Shown in pieces: positions 20,124 through 27,926 of a DNA stretch of 64,000 nucleotides. Source of the stretch: Mycolicibacterium sp. TY81 (GTDB lineage Bacteria > Actinomycetota > Actinomycetes > Mycobacteriales > Mycobacteriaceae); the NCBI RefSeq assembly GCF_018326285.1, contig NZ_AP023362.1, positions 5,084,001 to 5,148,000 on the forward strand. Reading direction: 5' to 3'. The notes under the pieces are model-generated. The model was not told the DNA's origin. It saw only the letters and a list, made by a program, of their open reading frames with translations, and did not search any database. A program made the translations under genes and the position numbers. Positions within the stretch are counted from its first letter, which is position 1. The number at the start of each line of letters is the position of its first letter.

Positions 20124-20825
20124 GTGACAGCTCCGATGGATCAACCCAACACACCCGACCGTCCGGTCTCCCGCAAGGAGGCCCGACGGCTGCTCAACCA
20201 GGTGGCGGTCGGGGTGGGGGCGATGCTGCTGGCCGCCGTCGATGACTGGAACGCCTTGTCGGCCCGGCACTCCGCACATCTGCGAACCGTGATGCAAGGG
20301 CTCGGGCGCGGCACATATGTTGCGGCCGCCGTCGCGGCGGGCACCGATGTGTGGCTGAGCACCCGCGGCATGCATCCACCCGGACACACGGTCGTCAAGC
20401 CCTACCGCTGGCCCGAGATCAACAGCCGCGGCAAGACGCACATGATGATCCACCACAACGAGATGGAACCGACCACCCCGCGGCGGACCGCGTTCTTCAC
20501 CCAGGATTCGGCGACCCTGGGCCTGATCGGCGATCCCACCCATTGCGAGCTGACCTGGGACTACGACATCGTCACCGACACCCATATCCGCCGGATCTGG
20601 GTCAGCGCGCCGGGCGTCGACTGGGACCGCTTCGAGGTTCCGATGGCCAAGGTGCAGGCCCAATACGCGACGTGGCGCAAGCGCGACATGAAGTGGCTGC
20701 CCGGGGCACTTCCTGCCGACACCGCCGCAGCCGCGCCGATGCCGGCCCGCCAACCGCAGGAAGACCTGCGGCCCGACATCCAGGTGCGGCCCCGGCGCCC
20801 CGAGGAAACCCGGGATGCCGAGTGA
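20124..20825 (+). CDS. Unknown protein heading the recombinase operon
   Basis: 233 residues, no recognised family. It has an N-terminal basic segment (SRKEARRLLNQVAVGVGAMLLAAV), a central WPEINSRGKTHMMIHHNEM, and a well-ordered ELTWDYDIVTDTHIRRIWV / APGVDWDRFEVPMAKV segment, ending in a Pro/Arg-rich tail. GTG at 20124 behind AAAGGCGGGG; the frame is open upstream to 19977 without a better start. Its stop overlaps the tnpA-like start (GTGA), so it is cotranslated with the recombinases and may assist or regulate transposition. Confidence 0.65.
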   Translation: MTAPMDQPNTPDRPVSRKEARRLLNQVAVGVGAMLLAAVDDWNALSARHSAHLRTVMQGLGRGTYVAAAVAAGTDVWLSTRGMHPPGHTVVKPYRWPEINSRGKTHMMIHHNEMEPTTPRRTAFFTQDSATLGLIGDPTHCELTWDYDIVTDTHIRRIWVSAPGVDWDRFEVPMAKVQAQYATWRKRDMKWLPGALPADTAAAAPMPARQPQEDLRPDIQVRPRRPEETRDAE

Positions 20826-21934
20826 AGGCGGCACCGGTGACCATCCACGGACGGGCGTCGTGGACGGTCGTAGACGCTTCAGGCCTACCGGTCGGGGAGG
20901 TCGAGCAGTTCCTGCACTGGCTGCGTGCGATCGGCCGGTCGCAGAACACCGTCCGCTCGTATGCGCGCCACCTGAGCTTGTTCTACCGGTGGCTGGGCGC
21001 ACGCGGAATCGACTGGGACGCCGTAGTATTCGACGCACTGTGTGATTTCGTGGGGGCGCTGTCGGCCGGTTTGCCCCCGCTGCCGACCCGGTCCGGTAGC
21101 CGGGCGCCGGGAACGGTCAAAGCGGTGAGCGCGGCCGTGCGCGAGTTCTACGAGTTCCACCGCGTCGAAGGCCGCGGACCGCAGGATCTGGTGTTGACCC
21201 GCAACCCGTCGCGGCTCCCGCGCCGGGCACACAGCTTCCTGGCCCACATCGAGCAACGCCACCCCAGCGCGGTCTCCCGGTTGACCCGGCCGGGCAAGCA
21301 GCCGGCAGAGACCGTGCAGCTGATCGACTTCGAGGCCGACTTCGCGACGTTGCTGGCGGCGGCGTCGACCCACCGCGACCGGCTGCTGCTCTCCGCGCTC
21401 TATGACCTGGGCCTGCGGGTCGGGCAGGCGTTAGGCCTACGGCACGCCGACCTGGACCCGATGCGCAAGCGAGTGCAGGTGTGCCGCCGGGAGGACAACG
21501 CCAACGGGGCGCTGTCAAAGCAGCGAGCGCAATTCGCGGTGGCCGCGCCCCGCCGGTTCTTCGACCTGTACGCCGCTTACCTCCTCAGTGAGATCTCCGA
21601 CCTGGACAGCGATTACGTGTTCGTCAACCTGTCCCGGCCCCCGGTCGGCGGGCCGCTGTCGTACTCGAACGCCTACCAGATCATCGAGCACATCGGCTCC
21701 GTAGCGGGCCTTGACGGGCTGCACCCACACATGCTGCGCCATACCCACGCAACTGCGCTGGCCAAGGCCGGATGGACGTCGGCTGAGATCGCTGCCCGGC
21801 TTGGCCAGTCGCACGCCGCCAGCGCGGACGTCTACATCCACCTCGCCAGCGACGATCTGGCAGACCGATTGCGCCGCACCGAGCAGCTGGTGTGGGCGCC
21901 ACCGCAGCGCGAGGCAGGCCATGAGAAACATTGA
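20822..21934 (+). CDS. tnpA: Tyrosine recombinase, TnpA-like
   Basis: 370 residues. N-terminal SAM-like core-binding domain with QNTVRSYARHLSLFYRWLGA. Catalytic domain: ALYDLGLRVGQALGL supplies the first arginine, HPHMLRHTHATALAKAGW the His-x-x-Arg block, and LGQSHAASADVYIHLAS the nucleophile tyrosine; the usual LGH is LGQ. First recombinase of a three-gene module equivalent to Tn554 tnpA. It overlaps the unknown gene upstream by four bases and tnpB by 14 bases. Expected to cut and rejoin the TCGA core in the tRNA-Ala T-loop (inference). Confidence 0.85.
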   Translation: MKAAPVTIHGRASWTVVDASGLPVGEVEQFLHWLRAIGRSQNTVRSYARHLSLFYRWLGARGIDWDAVVFDALCDFVGALSAGLPPLPTRSGSRAPGTVKAVSAAVREFYEFHRVEGRGPQDLVLTRNPSRLPRRAHSFLAHIEQRHPSAVSRLTRPGKQPAETVQLIDFEADFATLLAAASTHRDRLLLSALYDLGLRVGQALGLRHADLDPMRKRVQVCRREDNANGALSKQRAQFAVAAPRRFFDLYAAYLLSEISDLDSDYVFVNLSRPPVGGPLSYSNAYQIIEHIGSVAGLDGLHPHMLRHTHATALAKAGWTSAEIAARLGQSHAASADVYIHLASDDLADRLRRTEQLVWAPPQREAGHEKH

Positions 21935-23930
21935 TTCCCACCCTGACTCCACGCGCAGAGGCCGCCGTTCGCCGCTACGGGTACCCGACGGGCCGTGGTG
22001 TCAGCCGACGTGGCAGGTGGTCGAACCGGCCGGAGACCGCCGCCGCCAGGCGGCGGACCCCTGCGCCGTCGACGCATGCAACAGCGAGCGGTACTGGCTG
22101 GGCGGCCCCCACTCCGCAGGCGCCGAGCGGCGCGGATTGTGCTACGCGCACTACTTCCAATGGTTCCGCGCCGGCCAGCCCGCCGACTTCACCGCATGGG
22201 CAACCTTCGAAGCCCAACCCGTCGGCGCCCCGCGCGGCCACCTCTCGGCCCAGATCGTCGACTTCCGGCGGCTACCGCAGATCGCGGCCGATGAGATCCG
22301 GTTCGTCGTCGCCACCAAGGTGCGCCGCGGCGACTGGACCCCCAACACCAGCCTCCGCCGCTTCTTGATGGTGCTCATCGACACCGCCGACGGCCGGATC
22401 ACCGACTCCCTCACCGAGCGACCCGCCGGCGAGTGGCTTCTGCTGTGCCGGCAGCATTGGCCGCACGCGAGCTCGTTCGACTCCCTGTGCGCACCCTACA
22501 TTCGGCGCTTCTTCCGACTCCTCGACGGCGCCACCAACCCGGACCCGTGGGCCGACGACCACTGGCACTGGCGAGACGGATTCGAATTCGTTCTCGACGC
22601 CACCCAATCCGGATCGACACACACCGCCGTGGACTGGTCGACGGTGACCGTGCCGTGGCTGCGTGACGCGGTCAAAGAACTCGCACGCCGGCAGCTCACC
22701 ACCGCCACCCTGGCCTGGGGCACGCTGACCCAGTGGGTGCGCGCCACCCGCCAGCTCGCCCGGTTCCTCACCCGCGACGACGAATCACCGGAACCGTCCG
22801 CGGTGACCAGGCCGGTCTTCCTTGACTACCTGGCGTGGACCCGGCGACCGGACACCCAAGCGGACGCGCGGTTGGCCAATACCGCCGCCTACCTGCTGGA
22901 GTCGCTGCACGACACCCAGATCGTGCCCGCTCTCGGGTCGGCGGTGTTCCTCCGACGAGGCGAGAACGTGCACCGCAAGACCCGCAGCCCCCGCCCGTTC
23001 CCGCCGGACGTAATCGAACGCGTCGACACGCTGATCGTCGACAACCCCGCAACCGACCCCACCCTGCGGTCGATGATCGCCACCACCCGGTGGGCAGGCT
23101 GCCGCATCTCCGAACTGGTCGCCCTGCCCATCGACTGCCTGCACCGCTCCGACGCGGGCTACTGGATCGAATATTGGATGCCCAAAACCCGGGCCTGGCG
23201 CCGATTCCCCATCCCGGACAGCCTCGCAACCATCGTCCTCGACCAGCAGACCCGCGTGCGCGACACCTACGGCCCCGACGCCGAGCACCTATTCCCCGGC
23301 GCCCGGTCCAACGCCGCCGCCGGCCGCACCCAACCCTGGTCGACCAGCGGCCTGCGGCACCGCCTCGCCGCACTGTTCACCGAACACGGCATCACCACCT
23401 CGACCATCACCGGCGAGCCGATCTCCGGCGGCGATGTGCACCGCTTCCGGCACACCATCGGAACCACACTGCTCAACAACGGCTGGACCCAACAAGAAGT
23501 GCGCGACTTCCTCGGCCACCACAGCGACACCATGACCTCGGCATACGCCCGCATCACCGACGACACCCTGGCCCGCAAAGCACGTGAATTCTGGAACAGC
23601 GCCGCAACAGACACGACCAACACCGACGCCGACGTGGAGCGGCTCCGGGCCCGGTTCACCACCGCGCTGCCCAACGGATTCTGCACTCTCCCAACGGCGC
23701 AACGCTGCGAATTCCGGCCCAACCCCTGCCTCGACTGCTCCTTCCACGACCCCGGCGGCCGGGTCTTCCTCGGCGCCCATATCGCGCACCGCGACCAACT
23801 GCAACGCCTCACCGCCGACGCTCACGAGCGCGGCGACGCAGCCGCCGTCGAATTGAACACGGCGATGCTCGACAAGGTCTCCAAACTGATCAGCGAAATC
23901 GACCCGAACACCACGCAGGAACCTCAGTGA
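21921..23930 (+). CDS. tnpB: Large tyrosine recombinase, TnpB-like
   Basis: 669 residues, as expected for Tn554-type TnpB proteins. The catalytic core is in the second half: TTRWAGCRISELVALPID, DVHRFRHTIGTTLLNNGW and DFLGHHSDTMTSAYARI give the Arg, His-Arg-His and Tyr residues. An N-terminal Cys/His cluster (CAVDACNS, then LCYAHYFQW) and a C-terminal cluster (CEFRPNPCLDC) look like zinc-binding modules for DNA contacts. ATG at 21921 lies inside the tnpA end, indicating coupled translation. Confidence 0.85.
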   Translation: MRNIDSHPDSTRRGRRSPLRVPDGPWCQPTWQVVEPAGDRRRQAADPCAVDACNSERYWLGGPHSAGAERRGLCYAHYFQWFRAGQPADFTAWATFEAQPVGAPRGHLSAQIVDFRRLPQIAADEIRFVVATKVRRGDWTPNTSLRRFLMVLIDTADGRITDSLTERPAGEWLLLCRQHWPHASSFDSLCAPYIRRFFRLLDGATNPDPWADDHWHWRDGFEFVLDATQSGSTHTAVDWSTVTVPWLRDAVKELARRQLTTATLAWGTLTQWVRATRQLARFLTRDDESPEPSAVTRPVFLDYLAWTRRPDTQADARLANTAAYLLESLHDTQIVPALGSAVFLRRGENVHRKTRSPRPFPPDVIERVDTLIVDNPATDPTLRSMIATTRWAGCRISELVALPIDCLHRSDAGYWIEYWMPKTRAWRRFPIPDSLATIVLDQQTRVRDTYGPDAEHLFPGARSNAAAGRTQPWSTSGLRHRLAALFTEHGITTSTITGEPISGGDVHRFRHTIGTTLLNNGWTQQEVRDFLGHHSDTMTSAYARITDDTLARKAREFWNSAATDTTNTDADVERLRARFTTALPNGFCTLPTAQRCEFRPNPCLDCSFHDPGGRVFLGAHIAHRDQLQRLTADAHERGDAAAVELNTAMLDKVSKLISEIDPNTTQEPQ

Positions 23931-24340
23931 GCGCCGACGACCGCGAACGCCGCACCGCACGCCTGACCGCAGCAGCCGCCGCCCGCACCACCGACGCCAC
24001 CGCCCGCGCCCGCCGCGCGATCACCCGACTGCGAAACACCGGTCAGCCCGTCACCTTCGTCGACGTCGCCCGCGACGCCGGTGTATCGACCAGCTTCCTC
24101 TACCAGCACAGCCAACTACGCGACGACATCACCAACCTCCGCACCACCACGACCACCACGGCGACGGCCGCAACAGGGCGCGCGGCAAGCCTGGAATCGC
24201 TACGCACCAAACTCGCCACCGCGATCGCCCGCAACCGTGAACTCACCGAACAACTCGCGCAGCTTCGCACCGAGAACGAAGCACTTCGCAGCCGACTCCT
24301 CGAATCCCGCATCCCTGCGGCGACACCGCATCCGTCATAG
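23927..24340 (+). CDS. tnpC: TnpC-like accessory protein (DUF6262 type)
   Basis: 137 residues, third gene of the recombinase module. A helix-turn-helix-like segment VTFVDVARDAGVSTSFLYQHSQLR lies near 45-65 (quoted in part), followed by a Thr/Ala linker and a leucine-rich coiled coil (LRTKLATAIARNRELTEQL). TnpC of Tn554 affects efficiency and orientation of transposition; the same role is inferred. GTG start overlaps the tnpB stop (GTGA). 137 bases of gene-free element end follow. Confidence 0.75.
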   Translation: MSADDRERRTARLTAAAAARTTDATARARRAITRLRNTGQPVTFVDVARDAGVSTSFLYQHSQLRDDITNLRTTTTTTATAATGRAASLESLRTKLATAIARNRELTEQLAQLRTENEALRSRLLESRIPAATPHPS

Positions 24341-24477
24341 CCGGACCGGACCCAACCAGAACCAACGGGGCCACAGCGCAGCCCACCACCGTCGACGACT
24401 TCCTACAGATAACCCGGCCACGACGACGGACCTACGCCAAGCCGCGGCCCCGTCGTAGACGTCGACTCCACACGCCG

Positions 24478-24491
24478 CTCACCTAGAGATA
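24478..24491 (-). repeat. Right subterminal inverted repeat of the element
   Basis: CTCACCTAGAGATA, whose complement TATCTCTAGGTGAG matches the left-end repeat at 14508-14521 in 13 of 14 bases. It directly abuts the TCGA core at 24492-24495. Together the two repeats mark the element ends. Confidence 0.7.
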
Positions 24492-24495
24492 TCGA

Positions 24496-24510
24496 ATCTC
24501 CTAGGCTCCA
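24496..24510 (+). pseudogene. alaT: 3' fragment of host tRNA-Ala (TGC)
   Basis: AT of the T-loop, T-stem strand CTCCT, acceptor strand AGGCTCC and discriminator A: exactly the 15 nt missing from the 5' fragment ending at 14503. The preceding TCGA (24492-24495) repeats the core present at the left junction. It is followed by CAAAAATCC and a terminator that presumably served the intact ileT-alaT transcript. Confidence 0.92.
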
Positions 24511-24533
24511 CAAAAATCCAGAGCAGTACGCAA

Positions 24534-24566
24534 AGCGGTTCCGACAGTCATCGGGGCCGCTTTTTT
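24534..24566 (+). terminator. Intrinsic terminator of the original ileT-alaT operon
   Basis: AGCGGTTCCGA (24534-24544), loop CAGTCA, TCGGGGCCGCT (24551-24561): eleven base pairs with two G-T wobbles, followed by six T residues. It lies 24 bases after the tRNA-Ala 3' end, so the insertion has separated it from its tRNA operon by 10 kb. Confidence 0.85.
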
Positions 24567-24605
24567 CGTGCCGGCGTTCAGCAGCGCCGTCCTACGCTGG
24601 GGCTC

Positions 24606-24971
24606 ATGACGACAGAGATCAGCTACGCGAAGTGGATGTTGCCGCTGTCGGTGCCGTTCCGGGTCGGGCCCAAGCACAGCAAGGTGGAGGTGCGTGACGG
24701 CGCGCTGCATGTGGCCATGGGTTGGGGCTTCTCCGCCGAGATCCCGCTGGCATCGATGAAGGAGGTCCGCCGCTGGGAGGGTCGCGTCACCTCGTGGGGC
24801 GTGCACGGTTTCCGCGGCCGCTGGCTCGTCAACGGTTCGTCGGACGGCGTCGTGGCCATCACGATCGACCCGCCGGTCAAGGCGAAAGTCGTCGGGTTCC
24901 CGGTGACACTGCGTGAGCTGCGCGTCAGCGTGACGGATCCCGATGCGCTGATCGCGGCGGTGAATCACTGA
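24606..24971 (+). CDS. Conserved hypothetical protein
   Basis: 121 residues, ATG start. Mixed beta-rich sequence without signal peptide or membrane helix: KWMLPLSVPFRVGPKHSKVEV, then MGWGFSAEIPLASMKEVRRW, and WLVNGSSDGVVAITIDPPV. The repeating beta pattern suggests a small PH-like or barrel fold, but no family was recognised with confidence. It is the first host gene right of the element, convergent with cwsA across a hairpin. Confidence 0.7.
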   Translation: MTTEISYAKWMLPLSVPFRVGPKHSKVEVRDGALHVAMGWGFSAEIPLASMKEVRRWEGRVTSWGVHGFRGRWLVNGSSDGVVAITIDPPVKAKVVGFPVTLRELRVSVTDPDALIAAVNH

Positions 24972-25034
24972 GCCGACGAACATGAGCTTGTGTGCCAAAT
25001 CCAGCCCGGATCTGACACACAAGCTCAGTGTCGG
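24972..25034. terminator. Long inverted repeat between convergent genes
   Basis: Nested arms: GCCGAC...GTCGGC outside, GAGCTTGTGTG...CACACAAGCTC (11 base pairs, about 24983-25028), and inner ATCC...GGAT. It occupies nearly the whole gap between the convergent hypothetical gene and cwsA and has no T-tail. It likely acts as a bidirectional terminator; it could also be a dispersed palindromic intergenic repeat. Confidence 0.6.
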
Positions 25035-25043
25035 CGCAGAAGA

Positions 25044-25415
25044 CTACGGCTGCGGCGTCACATCCACGCTCGGGGGCAGCGGGGAGGGCTCCGGCTGCAT
25101 CGAGCGCCGCACGATCGAGAACGTGATGCCGCCGAGGGCCAGGACCGCGACGGTCGCCCCGGCGATCAGCAGGGGCCGGCGCCGCTTGGATCCGGACGAC
25201 TCCACCACAAGCGCGAGATCGCCCGCGGTGTCCTCGCTGCGGTGGCACCGACGCCCCACCCAACGGGCAGTCCCCAGGGTCGAACCGACGCCCAGGCCGA
25301 GGACCCCGCGCAGGATCAGCAGCGGCCCGACGATGGTGTACTTCAGCCCGCGACCCAGGCGGGCACCGGAGCTGGGGCGGCTGACCTCGGGGACGTTCTC
25401 GGTGACAGTGCTCAT
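25044..25415 (-). CDS. cwsA: Cell wall synthesis protein CwsA
   Basis: 123 residues, homolog of Rv0008c. Soluble N-terminus, a glycine-rich segment (VGPLLILRGVLGLGVGSTLG), a C-terminal membrane helix (PLLIAGATVAVLALGGITF) and a proline-rich tail. CwsA interacts with CrgA and Wag31 and helps cell-shape and septum control in mycobacteria (family knowledge). ATG at 25415 with AGAGAGG in front; a TTG one codon upstream is also possible. Located as expected between the tRNA pair and ppiA. Confidence 0.85.
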   Translation of the reverse strand: MSTVTENVPEVSRPSSGARLGRGLKYTIVGPLLILRGVLGLGVGSTLGTARWVGRRCHRSEDTAGDLALVVESSGSKRRRPLLIAGATVAVLALGGITFSIVRRSMQPEPSPLPPSVDVTPQP

Positions 25416-25546
25416 CAACCAACCTCTCTACCGGACACGATTTCTGCAGACCTCCCGAGCGGAGGCCGGGCTCTACGCCAGGGCTTCCACGTTATTCGGT
25501 GGGGGCGACTTCGGGGTCTTAAATGTGAGTGGCAGACTGACTTTCC

Positions 25547-26074
25547 GTGACGAGCCCCATTCAGACTGCGACCGCGACGCTGCACACCAACCGCGGCGAC
25601 ATCAAGATTGCTTTGTTCGGTAACCACGCGCCCAAGACCGTCGCCAACTTCGTTGGTCTGGCCCAGGGCACCAAGGATTACTCCACCGAGAACGCCTCGG
25701 GCGGCACCTCCGGCCCGTTCTACGACGGCGCCATCTTCCACCGCGTCATCGACGGCTTCATGATCCAGGGCGGTGACCCGACCGGCACGGGCCGCGGCGG
25801 CCCGGGCTACCAGTTCGCCGACGAGTTCCACCCGGAGCTGCAGTTCGACAAGCCCTACCTGCTGGCCATGGCCAACGCCGGCCCGGGCACCAACGGCTCG
25901 CAGTTCTTCATCACCGTCGGCCCGACGCCGCACCTGAACCGTCGCCACACCATCTTCGGTGAGGTCGTCGACGAGGCGTCGCAGAAGGTTGTCGACGCCA
26001 TCGCGACCACCGCCACTGACCGCGGCGACCGCCCGACCGAGCCGGTCGTCATCGACTCGATCACCGTTTCCTGA
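25547..26074 (+). CDS. ppiA: Peptidyl-prolyl cis-trans isomerase A (cyclophilin)
   Basis: 175-residue cytosolic cyclophilin that catalyses proline isomerisation. Active-site signature [25 protein letters not shown] (Arg and Phe/Gln of the catalytic pocket; quoted in part), then [16 protein letters not shown] and [17 protein letters not shown] start giving [19 protein letters not shown] 15-base-pair terminator hairpin follows. Confidence 0.97.
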   Translation: MTSPIQTATATLHTNRGDIKIALFGNHAPKTVANFVGLAQGTKDYSTENASGGTSGPFYDGAIFHRVIDGFMIQGGDPTGTGRGGPGYQFADEFHPELQFDKPYLLAMANAGPGTNGSQFFITVGPTPHLNRRHTIFGEVVDEASQKVVDAIATTATDRGDRPTEPVVIDSITVS

Positions 26075-26091
26075 ATTCCAGCCTGACGCGC

Positions 26092-26130
26092 GGCGCGGCA
26101 GTTCCCTACCGGGGGCTGTCGCGCCGTTTG
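26092..26130 (+). terminator. Terminator after ppiA
   Basis: GGCGCGGCAGTTCCC (26092-26106), loop TACC, GGGGGCTGTCGCGCC (26111-26125), a 15-base-pair stem with three G-T pairs, followed by GTTTG. Placed between convergent ppiA and the PH-domain gene, so it may serve both strands. Confidence 0.75.
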
Positions 26131-26140
26131 CGTTCGGGAG

Positions 26141-26554
26141 CTAAGGAATCAGCCCGGCGTCGGTGAGGGCGTCGAGGACGTTGATGGGATCGGTGCCGAC
26201 GTCCCACCGGGTGAAGACCAGGAGCCGGTCGTCGGCGGTGTCGAGCTCCAGCAGCCGCACCTTGCGGGTCAGCCGGCGGAACTCGGTGATACGCACACTC
26301 TTGAGGTCGGCCTGTGTATAAGTCTGGGTGCTGAACCATCCGCGCGCCACGAGCCCGGCCGGCGTGATCGCGAGCTTCGGCCGCGCGCGCCAGGACATCA
26401 CGGCGAATACCAGCAGACCGACGGCAGCGATGCCGCCGAGAACGCGTCCGGGCAGGTCAGTGACCGAAGTCAGGGCCACCGCGGCGAGTACGACGCCGAA
26501 TGCTCCACAGGCCGCGATGCCGGCGGTCGGCGGGCTCCATTGAGTTTGTTCCAC
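26141..26554 (-). CDS. PH-domain membrane protein (Rv0010c-like)
   Basis: 137 residues. Two N-terminal hydrophobic helices (AACGAFGVVLAAVALTSV and GIAAVGLLVFAVMSW), then a bacterial PH-type domain: LAITPAGLVARGWFSTQTY, RLLELDTADDRLLVFTRWDV, ending in an INVLDALTDAGLIP helix. Conserved between ppiA and crgA in mycobacteria; function unknown. Its upstream region has an unusual palindrome and a DnaA box. Confidence 0.85.
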   Translation of the reverse strand: MEQTQWSPPTAGIAACGAFGVVLAAVALTSVTDLPGRVLGGIAAVGLLVFAVMSWRARPKLAITPAGLVARGWFSTQTYTQADLKSVRITEFRRLTRKVRLLELDTADDRLLVFTRWDVGTDPINVLDALTDAGLIP

Positions 26555-26580
26555 GAGATGTCCACACCCTTGGGGGCAAG

Positions 26581-26629
26581 TTATCCACAGGCACTATCCC
26601 CAATGGGGATGAATCACATCGATGTGATT
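26581..26629. promoter_or_regulatory. DnaA box, hairpin and 18-base palindrome upstream of the PH-domain gene
   Basis: Within 49 bases: a perfect DnaA-box 9-mer TTATCCACA (26581-26589), a hairpin ATCCCC-AAT-GGGGAT (26596-26610), and a perfect 18-base palindrome AATCACATCGATGTGATT (26612-26629). They lie 27-75 bases upstream of the PH-domain gene and downstream of crgA. The palindrome looks like an operator for a dimeric regulator; none is identified here. Confidence 0.55.
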
Positions 26630-26702
26630 GGGTGTCCGTCAGGTTGCAAGTTGGGTTACGTCACGAGACCTGGATGTAACGAACTGGGTCGGTTGACGCA
26701 GC

Positions 26703-26987
26703 TCAGCGCCACCGCATGGTCAGCAGCAGACCGGTGATCATGAACGCGAAGGCGATTGCGTAGTTCCACTGGGCGAGATCGGCCATCCACTGCAGCAGGT
26801 GCGGAGTACCGGCCGGGTTCAGCGCGGCGAGCTGGAACACCGCCAGCCAGATCAGACCGATCAGCATGAGCGAGCAGAAGAACACCACGAACCACACGCT
26901 CGACGGCCCGGCCTTGACCTTCACCGGCGTCCGACTCACCGGGTTGATGGTGAAGTCGTTCTTCTTGCGAACCTTGGACTTGGGCAT
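26703..26987 (-). CDS. crgA: Cell division protein CrgA
   Basis: 94 residues: basic N-terminus [22 protein letters not shown], then two transmembrane helices ([20 protein letters not shown] and [18 protein letters not shown]). CrgA is an actinobacterial divisome protein that recruits FtsI and interacts with FtsZ and CwsA. ATG at 26987 chosen because the family begins MPKSKVRKK; an upstream in-frame start adds ten atypical residues. Divergent from the DUF881 gene. Confidence 0.95.
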   Translation of the reverse strand: MPKSKVRKKNDFTINPVSRTPVKVKAGPSSVWFVVFFCSLMLIGLIWLAVFQLAALNPAGTPHLLQWMADLAQWNYAIAFAFMITGLLLTMRWR

Positions 26988-27067
26988 TGGTACCTTCGCG
27001 GACAGTCGGTGCCGCACTCCCGCGCCGGTGGAGAAAAACCGGCAATTCGGTGCGACGATGGAGCGGT

Positions 27068-27889
27068 ATGCACTCAGAGCCTAACGCAGAAGACGTGTCG
27101 CCTCGCAGGCCCTGGTGGACGGCCGGGACCTCGGAACCTGACCAACCGGCCCGCCACTCGGCCTGGCGATTCGGCGTGCCGGTGGTCTGTGTGCTCGCCG
27201 GCCTCCTGCTCGCCACCACCCACAGTGTCTCCGGGGGCAGCGAGATCCGGCGCAGCGACGCGCCCCGCCTCGTGGACATGGTCAAGGAGGCCCAGCGCAC
27301 CGTCGCCACCCGGGCCGCCGAGCGCGACAACCTCCAGCATCAGCTCGAGAATCACCACGGCGGTACCCCCGGCGCCGATGCCGCGCTCGGCGCCATCACC
27401 AGCCGGGCCAACGAACTCGGCCTGGAGCTGGGCCTCGACCCCATGCGGGGACCGGGCCTGGTGATCACCCTCAACGACGCGCAGCGCAACGCGCAGGGCC
27501 AGTACCCGCGCGACGCCACCCCTGACGACCTCGTCGTGCATCAGCAGGACGTCCAGGCGGTGCTCAACGCGCTGTGGCTGGGCGGTGCCGAGGCCGTCCA
27601 GATGCAGGACCAGCGGATCCTGGCCACCTCGGCCCCGCGCTGCGTCGGGAACACCCTGTTGCTCAACGGCCGCACCTACAGTCCGCCGTACGTCATCACC
27701 GTGATCGGCAACGTCGAAGGTATGCGGGCCGCACTCGCCGCCGCGCCGCTGGTGACGCTCTACAAGCAGTACGTGGTGCGGTTCGGGCTCGGTTACACCG
27801 AGGAGCCGCGGGCATCGGTGGACGTCGTCGGCCATCGGATGCCGCTGAAGCTCCGGTACGCCAAACCGGCTGGACCGGTCACATATTGA
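27068..27889 (+). CDS. DUF881 family protein (Rv0012-like)
   Basis: 273 residues. Short cytoplasmic N-terminus, one membrane helix ([20 protein letters not shown]), a coiled-coil stretch ([20 protein letters not shown]), and the extracellular DUF881 domain with [31 protein letters not shown] and [16 protein letters not shown]. The family occurs near crgA and pknB in actinobacteria; a division or envelope role is suggested by context only. ATG at 27068. Confidence 0.88.
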   Translation: MHSEPNAEDVSPRRPWWTAGTSEPDQPARHSAWRFGVPVVCVLAGLLLATTHSVSGGSEIRRSDAPRLVDMVKEAQRTVATRAAERDNLQHQLENHHGGTPGADAALGAITSRANELGLELGLDPMRGPGLVITLNDAQRNAQGQYPRDATPDDLVVHQQDVQAVLNALWLGGAEAVQMQDQRILATSAPRCVGNTLLLNGRTYSPPYVITVIGNVEGMRAALAAAPLVTLYKQYVVRFGLGYTEEPRASVDVVGHRMPLKLRYAKPAGPVTY

Positions 27890-27926
27890 GTGCTCGGCTC
27901 GGCGGGTGACCCAGTAGCCTGGCGGC

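Larger units (their letters stand above)
14504..24491 (+). mobile_element. Tn554-like site-specific element inserted in tRNA-Ala
   Basis: About 9.99 kb separating the two halves of the host tRNA-Ala gene. TCGA occurs at both junctions (14500-14503 and 24492-24495), so the exact crossover within that core cannot be fixed. Near-identical 14-base inverted repeats lie just inside each end. Content, left to right: a divergent complete tRNA-Ala(TGC), two methyltransferase-like genes (-), cmtR-like regulator and ctpG-like ATPase (+), an unknown gene (-), XRE-ImmA fusion (-), unknown gene (+), and the tnpA-tnpB-tnpC recombinase operon (+). Absence of long terminal inverted repeats and of a long target duplication agrees with a Tn554-type tyrosine-recombinase element. 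Confidence 0.88.

Noticed and set aside
20351..20821. N-terminal extension of the TnpA-like recombinase
   Set aside because: This part of the open frame is the unknown gene at 20124-20825 read in another phase; the GTG at 20822 with a GTGA overlap gives a normal recombinase N-terminus.
14504..24491. Prophage or integrative conjugative element
   Set aside because: No phage structural, relaxase, replication or type IV secretion genes are visible; three coupled Tn554-type recombinase genes lie at one end.
14504..24491. Classic tRNA 3'-end integration that rebuilds the tRNA with element sequence
   Set aside because: After TTCGA the left junction has no T-stem strand or acceptor strand that could complete alaT.
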